Shown in pieces: positions 38,480 through 43,994 of a DNA stretch of 43,994 nt; position 1 is the stretch's first letter, and each line of letters begins with the position of its first letter. Origin of the DNA: Bifidobacterium breve (GTDB lineage: Bacteria; Acidobacteriota; Vicinamibacteria; Vicinamibacterales; CAVVIG01); contig CALQBJ020000003.1 of assembly GCA_943328785.2 (NCBI GenBank), positions 1 through 43,994 of the forward strand. The letters run 5' to 3'. Both the position numbers and the translations under genes were made by a program. The notes below the pieces were generated by a model that saw only the letters and a program-made list of their open reading frames with translations, searched no databases and had not been told where the DNA came from.

Positions 38480-39774
38480 TGGCGCTGGCGCCCCTCGACT
38501 GGCTCTTCAGCCTCGCCCAGTTCGGGATCAAGTTCGGCCTCGACAACATCCACGCGCTCGTCGCGGAACTCGGCCACCCGGAGCGGCACTACCGCACCGT
38601 GCATGTCGCCGGCACCAACGGCAAAGGCTCGGTCACGGCGCTCGTCGAGCGGGCCCTGCGCCATGCGGGGCTGCGCACCGGCCGATACACCTCACCCCAC
38701 CTGCTCGATCTCTCTGAACGCTTCGCCATCGACGGCACACCGGTGTCGCAGGCCGACATGGTGGCGGCAGTCGAGACGGTTCGCGCGGCCGTCGAACGCC
38801 TGCGCGACCGCGGCATACTCGAGGTGCATCCCACCTTCTTCGAAGTGACGACCGCTGTCGGCTTCGAGCTGTTCCGGCGGCATCAGGTCGACATCGCCGT
38901 CTGCGAAGTCGGTCTAGGCGGCCGGCTCGACGCGACGAATGTCCTGTCTCCCACGGCGTGCGCCATCACCTCGATTGCGTTCGACCATGAGCAGTACCTT
39001 GGACACACCCTTCGCGAGATCGCAGCAGAGAAAGCCGGCATTCTCAAGCCGGGCGTGCCGGTCGTCGTCGGCCCGATGAGCGCCGAGGCAGCCGAGGCCA
39101 TCGTGGCGCGCGCCACGGCGGTTGGCGCACCGCTTAGCTGGGCCATGGACGACGTGGCGCTCGGTCCGGTCGTGGCGCTGCGCTCAGGCGCACAGCACTT
39201 CACCCTGCGGACCCCAGCGTGCGACTACCGAGAGGTCGAACTCGCGCTCGGCGGATTGCACCAGGTGACGAATGCCGTCGTTGCGGTCCGTCTCCTCGAG
39301 CAACTCGAGTCGAGCGGCCTGCGCATCGGCACGAGCGCCGTGGTCGCCGCCCTGGCATCGGTCCAGTGGCCTGGCCGCCTCGAACAGATCACGTTGCCGG
39401 ACGGCCGATCGGCCCTGCTCGACGCGGCGCACAACGCCGCCGGCGCTGAAGCACTCGCCGTCCACCTGGACAGACTTGGCCACAGACAACCACTGGTCTT
39501 CGCGGCCATGCGCGACAAGGACGTCACCATGATGATTCGCACCCTCGCGCCGTGCGCGTCACACATCGTCGTCACCAGGGCATCGAATCCACGTTCGGCG
39601 GAACCGACCGAGCTTGCCGCACTGTTCGGGCGCCTCGCGCCAGGTGTGCAGGTCGAGGTTGCGGACACACCGGCCGAGGCGCTGGCGCGCGCGTGGAACG
39701 CGAGCCCGCACATCGTGGTCGCCGGCTCGATCTTCCTGCTGGCGGATGTGATGAAGGAGCTTGGACGGTCGTGA
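38479..39774 (+). CDS. folC: Bifunctional folylpolyglutamate synthase/dihydrofolate synthase
   Basis: HVAGTNGKGSVTALVERALRHAGLRTGRYTSPHL; VGLGGRLDATNV; GTG start overlaps the accD stop. Confidence 0.94.
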   Translation: MALAPLDWLFSLAQFGIKFGLDNIHALVAELGHPERHYRTVHVAGTNGKGSVTALVERALRHAGLRTGRYTSPHLLDLSERFAIDGTPVSQADMVAAVETVRAAVERLRDRGILEVHPTFFEVTTAVGFELFRRHQVDIAVCEVGLGGRLDATNVLSPTACAITSIAFDHEQYLGHTLREIAAEKAGILKPGVPVVVGPMSAEAAEAIVARATAVGAPLSWAMDDVALGPVVALRSGAQHFTLRTPACDYREVELALGGLHQVTNAVVAVRLLEQLESSGLRIGTSAVVAALASVQWPGRLEQITLPDGRSALLDAAHNAAGAEALAVHLDRLGHRQPLVFAAMRDKDVTMMIRTLAPCASHIVVTRASNPRSAEPTELAALFGRLAPGVQVEVADTPAEALARAWNASPHIVVAGSIFLLADVMKELGRS

Positions 39775-39803
39775 TACCCTCGCCACACCTGCCCGTGAGC
39801 CGC

Positions 39804-42146
39804 ATGTCCAGATTCCTTGTCGCCGTCGCGGCGTTCGTCCTCGTGTCGAACTGGGGTTCCAGCGCCTCCGCGCAGGTCAACATCGGCGGCTTCGATCGCA
39901 TCGTCGCCTTCTCGCAGGAGAAGCTCGGCGACAAGCACTATCGCCTCTCCGGGTCTGTCGAGATGGAACGCGGCGACACCAGCATCTACGCCGACGCGGT
40001 CGAGTACTTCGAGGACGAAGAGCGCGCCGTCGCTACGGGCAACGTCGTCGTCACGCAGGGCACCAACCGGATTGCCGCCGACAAGGCCGACTTCAACACG
40101 CGTACCCAGATCGGCACCTTCTTCCAGGCGAGCGGCATCGCCACCGTGCGACAGGGGAGACAGTCGTCGCCTCAGCCGGGCGGCATCGCCGTGCCGCAGA
40201 TGCTCGGCCAGGATAACGACGTCTACTACTTCGGCGAGACCGTGGAAAAGCTCGGCCCCAAGAAGTACCGGATTCGGAACGGTGGCTTCAGCACGTGCGT
40301 GCAGCCGACACCGAGATGGGACCTGTCGGCCGACACCATCGTCCTGAACATCGACCACTACACGCTGCTGCGCAACGCGCTCCTCAACGTGAAGGGCGTG
40401 CCGATGCTGTACCTGCCGGTGTTCTACTACCCGACCAAGGAAGATGACCGCGCGACCGGGTTCCTCATTCCAACCTACGGCGTCTCGACCATCCGCGGCC
40501 AGTCCCTCCACAACGCGTTCTTCTGGGCGATCAATCGCAGCCAGGACGCCACGTTCCTCTACGACTGGTTCTCGAAGACCGGCACCGGCAGCGGCACCGA
40601 GTATCGCTACAACTACGGCGGCGGCTCGGACGGCCAGTTGACGACCTACATGCTCGACCAGAAGGCCGCCACCTTCACCAACTCGAACGGCTCGACCTCC
40701 GCCCAGCCGGCATCGCGCGCCTACAACATCCACGGCTTCGCGAACCAGACGCTGCCGGGCCGATTCCGGGCCCGGGCACAGGTCGACTACTTCTCGTCGG
40801 TGATCACCAACCAGTCGTTCAGCACCAACATCTACGACGCCACCCGCAATCAGCGCCGCTACAGCGCCAACGTCTTCGGCACCCTGCAGGGCGTCAGCGT
40901 CAACGGCACCTTCGACCGCACCGAGTACTACACCAGCGCCAGCGCCGACTCGACCAGCTCGCAGGTCGTGGGCAGTTCGCCACGCATCAACCTGAACCGC
41001 GGCGAGCGGCCGCTGTTCCGCGGCTCGTCGATCTACTTCGGTGCCAGCGGCGAGTTCGCACGTCTCGACCGCCTCACCAGGGCCAACGACGTGGTGGTGC
41101 CGTTCGGCGATCGCGGCCTCAGCCGTCTCGACTTCGCGCCGCAGGTCCGCTATCCGTTCAAGAAGTGGCCGTTCCTCACGGTGAACAGCACGCTGCAGTG
41201 GCGCGAGACCTTCTACACGCGCAGCCTCGACCCGGCCGACACCAGCGGCAACACGGTGCTCGATACCACGGTGAATCGCCAGTACTTCACGATCGCCGCG
41301 CAGACCGTCGGTCCCGTCTTCACGCGTGTCTGGAACACGCCCAATAACGGCTACGCCGAACGCTTCAAGCACACGATCGAGCCGTTCTTCAACGTGCAGC
41401 GCACCTCGTCGATCGACAACTACGGCCAGATCGTGAAGATCGAAAGCGTCGATCAGGTGTTCGGCAACACCACGCAGTTCTCCTACGGGATGAACAACCG
41501 CTTCTACGCCAAGCGGAAGGTGGGCGCGACCAGCCAGGCCCAGGAAATCCTGGCCCTCGAGGTGACACAGACCTATTACACCGACGCCCGCGCGTCGCAG
41601 GTCGACCCGCGCTACTCGACCAGCACCAGCATCACGACGCCGAACAAGTTCTCGCCGGTCGCGGTGAACCTGCGCGCCACGCCGGCGCCGAGCATCAACG
41701 GCAGCGTCCGGGCGGAGATCGACAGCCGCTACCACGCGCTGCGCACGATCTCGGCGAACAGTTCCTTCAACTGGCGGCAGACCCTCCAAACCACGGTTGG
41801 CTGGACGCACAACTTCTACATCGCCGAGTTGCCCGGGTACAACGACAAGGCCAACCTGCCGAACTACATGAACGTGCAGACGAACCTGCAGACGCGCGAT
41901 CGGAAGTACGGGACGATCTACTCTCTCAACTACGACGTCCTCAGGAAGTCAGTCCAGCAGCAGCGCATCTCGTCCTTCTACAACGCGCAGTGCTGCGGCA
42001 TCGCGTTCGAATTCCAGCGCTACAACTTCGCGGGACTGCCGTCGTACCTCGTGCCGGCCGACAACCGGTTCTTCCTGTCGTTCACGCTCGCCGGACTCGG
42101 CAACTTCTCACCGTTCAGCGGCGGGCTGAACGGCGTGCCGCGCTGA
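39804..42146 (+). CDS. lptD: LPS-assembly protein LptD
   Basis: Signal peptide MSRFLVAVAAFVLVSNWGSSASAQ, OstA-like N-domain (YRLSGSVEMERGDTSIYADAVEYFEDEERAVATGNVVVTQGTNRIAADKADFNT), LYLPVFYYPTKEDDRATGFLIPTYGVSTIRGQSLHNAFFWAINRSQDATFLYDWFSKTG barrel; start moved from the track's 39552. Confidence 0.9.
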   Translation: MSRFLVAVAAFVLVSNWGSSASAQVNIGGFDRIVAFSQEKLGDKHYRLSGSVEMERGDTSIYADAVEYFEDEERAVATGNVVVTQGTNRIAADKADFNTRTQIGTFFQASGIATVRQGRQSSPQPGGIAVPQMLGQDNDVYYFGETVEKLGPKKYRIRNGGFSTCVQPTPRWDLSADTIVLNIDHYTLLRNALLNVKGVPMLYLPVFYYPTKEDDRATGFLIPTYGVSTIRGQSLHNAFFWAINRSQDATFLYDWFSKTGTGSGTEYRYNYGGGSDGQLTTYMLDQKAATFTNSNGSTSAQPASRAYNIHGFANQTLPGRFRARAQVDYFSSVITNQSFSTNIYDATRNQRRYSANVFGTLQGVSVNGTFDRTEYYTSASADSTSSQVVGSSPRINLNRGERPLFRGSSIYFGASGEFARLDRLTRANDVVVPFGDRGLSRLDFAPQVRYPFKKWPFLTVNSTLQWRETFYTRSLDPADTSGNTVLDTTVNRQYFTIAAQTVGPVFTRVWNTPNNGYAERFKHTIEPFFNVQRTSSIDNYGQIVKIESVDQVFGNTTQFSYGMNNRFYAKRKVGATSQAQEILALEVTQTYYTDARASQVDPRYSTSTSITTPNKFSPVAVNLRATPAPSINGSVRAEIDSRYHALRTISANSSFNWRQTLQTTVGWTHNFYIAELPGYNDKANLPNYMNVQTNLQTRDRKYGTIYSLNYDVLRKSVQQQRISSFYNAQCCGIAFEFQRYNFAGLPSYLVPADNRFFLSFTLAGLGNFSPFSGGLNGVPR

Positions 42147-42151
42147 TCGCC

Positions 42152-43093
42152 GTGCCTGGACCAACGCTTGTCACCGGAGCCGCCGGGTTCGCTGGCAGCC
42201 ATCTCGTCGATCAGCTCGCACACGACGGTGTGCCGACGGTGGCGTGGCACCGGCCTGGTGGCCACCCCCCGCGGGTGGTGCCCGGCGTCCGCTGGCAGGG
42301 CGTCGACCTGCTCGACGCCGCCGCTGTGCGTGAGGCACTGCGCGACGCGGCACCATCGGTCATCTACCACTGCGCCGGCGCGGCCCATGTGGGCCAGTCG
42401 TGGGACACCACCGCGAACACACTGCGCGTTAACGTCCTCGGCACCCATTACCTGGTCGAGGCCGTGCGTCAGCACGTGCCGGACGCGGCACTGCTCATCA
42501 CCAGCTCTGCGCTTGTGTACGGACCGAGCCTCGACGCGGTCGATGAATCGCACCCGTTGACCCCGAACAGCCCGTACGGGCTGAGCAAGATCGCGCAGGA
42601 ACTCGTCGGCACCGCACGCGGCGGCCATCCGCGGACGTTCATCGCGAGGCCGTTCAACCACGTTGGTCCGAGGCAGGACCAGTCGTTCGTGGCGGCCGCC
42701 TTCGCACGGCAGATCGCCGAGATCGAGGCTGGCCTCAAGCCGCCGGTCATCGAGGTCGGCAACCTGTCGGCACGACGCGACCTGACCGATGTGCGCGACA
42801 CGGTGCACGCCTATCGCCTGATCGTCGAGCGCGGTCTGCCTCGCCGGCCGTATAACGTTTGCCGCGGCGAGGCCATTGCGGTGCAGGCACTGCTCGACAC
42901 GCTGGTCTCGCTCTCGACGGTGTCGGTCGATGTCGTGCCCGACCCCGCGCGCTACCGGCCGAACGATTCACCCATCGTCCTCGGGAACCCCGCACGTGCC
43001 ATGGCCGAGCTCGGCTGGACGCCGCGGATTCCGCTGGCGCAGACGCTGCACGACCTGCTCGCGTATTGGCGGGCACGCGTCCAGGGCACATGA
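42152..43093 (+). CDS. NAD-dependent epimerase/dehydratase (extended SDR, GDP-mannose 4,6-dehydratase-like)
   Basis: GTG start; LVTGAAGFAGSHLVDQL Rossmann motif, SPYGLSKIAQE YxxxK, PFNHVGPRQDQSFV. Confidence 0.9.
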   Translation: MPGPTLVTGAAGFAGSHLVDQLAHDGVPTVAWHRPGGHPPRVVPGVRWQGVDLLDAAAVREALRDAAPSVIYHCAGAAHVGQSWDTTANTLRVNVLGTHYLVEAVRQHVPDAALLITSSALVYGPSLDAVDESHPLTPNSPYGLSKIAQELVGTARGGHPRTFIARPFNHVGPRQDQSFVAAAFARQIAEIEAGLKPPVIEVGNLSARRDLTDVRDTVHAYRLIVERGLPRRPYNVCRGEAIAVQALLDTLVSLSTVSVDVVPDPARYRPNDSPIVLGNPARAMAELGWTPRIPLAQTLHDLLAYWRARVQGT

Positions 43094-43994
43094 CCCGCCG
43101 ATTGTCCGGCCTCGCCGGCGCCACGCTGGCCATGACGGCGTTGAGCATCTTCGTCACGTGGCCGCAGGCGCTGTTCCTCTCGTCACAGCTGGCCGCGCAC
43201 CACGACGCCTACTTCAGCATCTGGCGCATCGCCTGGATTGCCCACGTGCTCGCCACCTCGCCGCTGACGATCTTCGACGCGAACATCTTCTCGCCCGCGA
43301 CCGCGACGCTCGCGTATTCCGATGCGACGATGCTCGAAGGACTGGTGGGGGCGCCGCTGCTCTGGGCCGGACTGCCGCCGACACTCGTCTACAACCTGCT
43401 GCTGCTCGGCGGCTTCGCTGGCTCTGGCGTCGCGATGTTCGTGCTGGCTCGTCACCTGACCGCTCGCACCGCACCCTCGCTCGTGGCCGCCGCCATCTTC
43501 ACGATGCTCCCCTACCGCATCGAACACTTCATGCACCTCGAACTGCAGTGGGCGATGTTCATCCCGCTGGCGTTCTGGGCACTGCACCGCGCGGTGGAGT
43601 CGATGTCGTGGCGATGGGGCGTGCTGGCCGGCCTGTTCCTCTGGCTGCAGGTGCTCGCCTGTGTCTACTACGGCGTGTTTCTCGCCATCACGCTGCTGCT
43701 CTTCGTACCGGTGCTCGTCCTGGTCACCGCTCGCGATCGCATCATCCGGCTGGTGCCCGTGATCGGCGCTGCGGTCGTCGTGGCGGCGGTGCTGACCCTG
43801 CCGTTCGCGCTGCCGTATCGGGCCGCCTCAGCCGAGCTCGGCGGGCGCCCGATGACCGACATCGCACGCTACAGCGCGACGCCGATGAGCTACCTCGCGA
43901 CGTCGCACCTGAACCGTGTGTGGGGGTGGACGTCCGATCGATGGGGCGGCTCCGAGCTGCGGCTATTTCCCGGCGCGATTGCGCTGCTGCTCGC
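43090..43994 (+). CDS. Multi-pass membrane protein, probable glycosyltransferase-like (truncated by window end)
   Basis: Open frame from ATGA overlap with the upstream gene to the window end: MTRRLSGLAGATLAMTALSIFVTWPQALFLSSQLAAHHDAYFSIWRIAWIAHVLATSPLTIFDANIF...; many TM segments. Not in the ORF track because it has no stop. Confidence 0.75.
   Translation, partial: MTRRLSGLAGATLAMTALSIFVTWPQALFLSSQLAAHHDAYFSIWRIAWIAHVLATSPLTIFDANIFSPATATLAYSDATMLEGLVGAPLLWAGLPPTLVYNLLLLGGFAGSGVAMFVLARHLTARTAPSLVAAAIFTMLPYRIEHFMHLELQWAMFIPLAFWALHRAVESMSWRWGVLAGLFLWLQVLACVYYGVFLAITLLLFVPVLVLVTARDRIIRLVPVIGAAVVVAAVLTLPFALPYRAASAELGGRPMTDIARYSATPMSYLATSHLNRVWGWTSDRWGGSELRLFPGAIALLL

Noticed and set aside
39225-41810. 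861-aa antisense ORF over folC/lptD
   Set aside because: Shadow ORF of codon-biased genes; sense strand well supported.

Overview
The window is a compact, high-GC bacterial chromosome segment. Gene content (Oar-type TonB-dependent receptor, TonB/ExbB/ExbD/ExbD cluster, LptD, type of membrane pyrophosphatase) suggests Acidobacteriota, possibly Vicinamibacteria; this is inference. Nearly all of it is housekeeping DNA: prfA(partial)-prmC, HIT, HAD, ileS-lspA-lgt-rluD-nudix, lon, a DksA/TraR zinc finger, rpmB-ridA, rel/spoT, a TPR lipoprotein, an Oar-like receptor, DinB, tonB-exbB-exbD-exbD, hppA, tgt-yajC-secD-secF-uppP-DUF502, a HEAT-cyclophilin protein, dNK-accD-folC-lptD, an epimerase and a membrane protein running off the 3' edge. 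I see no CRISPR array, prophage, IS element, tRNA or rRNA. The best novelty candidate is a ~310-nt transcription unit at about 34374-34720: near-consensus sigma70 promoter, four consecutive GC-rich hairpins, a 17-aa Lys/Ala peptide (MAKKAAKKAAKKAAKKR) that the ORF track misses, and a strong bidirectional terminator. The second point of interest is a tandem pair of decaying M16 peptidase genes (2461-4630) with nonsense, frameshift and deletion lesions plus an HxxEH to HxxQH change, lying against the ileS start. A ~600-bp lower-GC intergenic region (13427-14028) is also noted. All calls come from reading the sequence; no searches were run.
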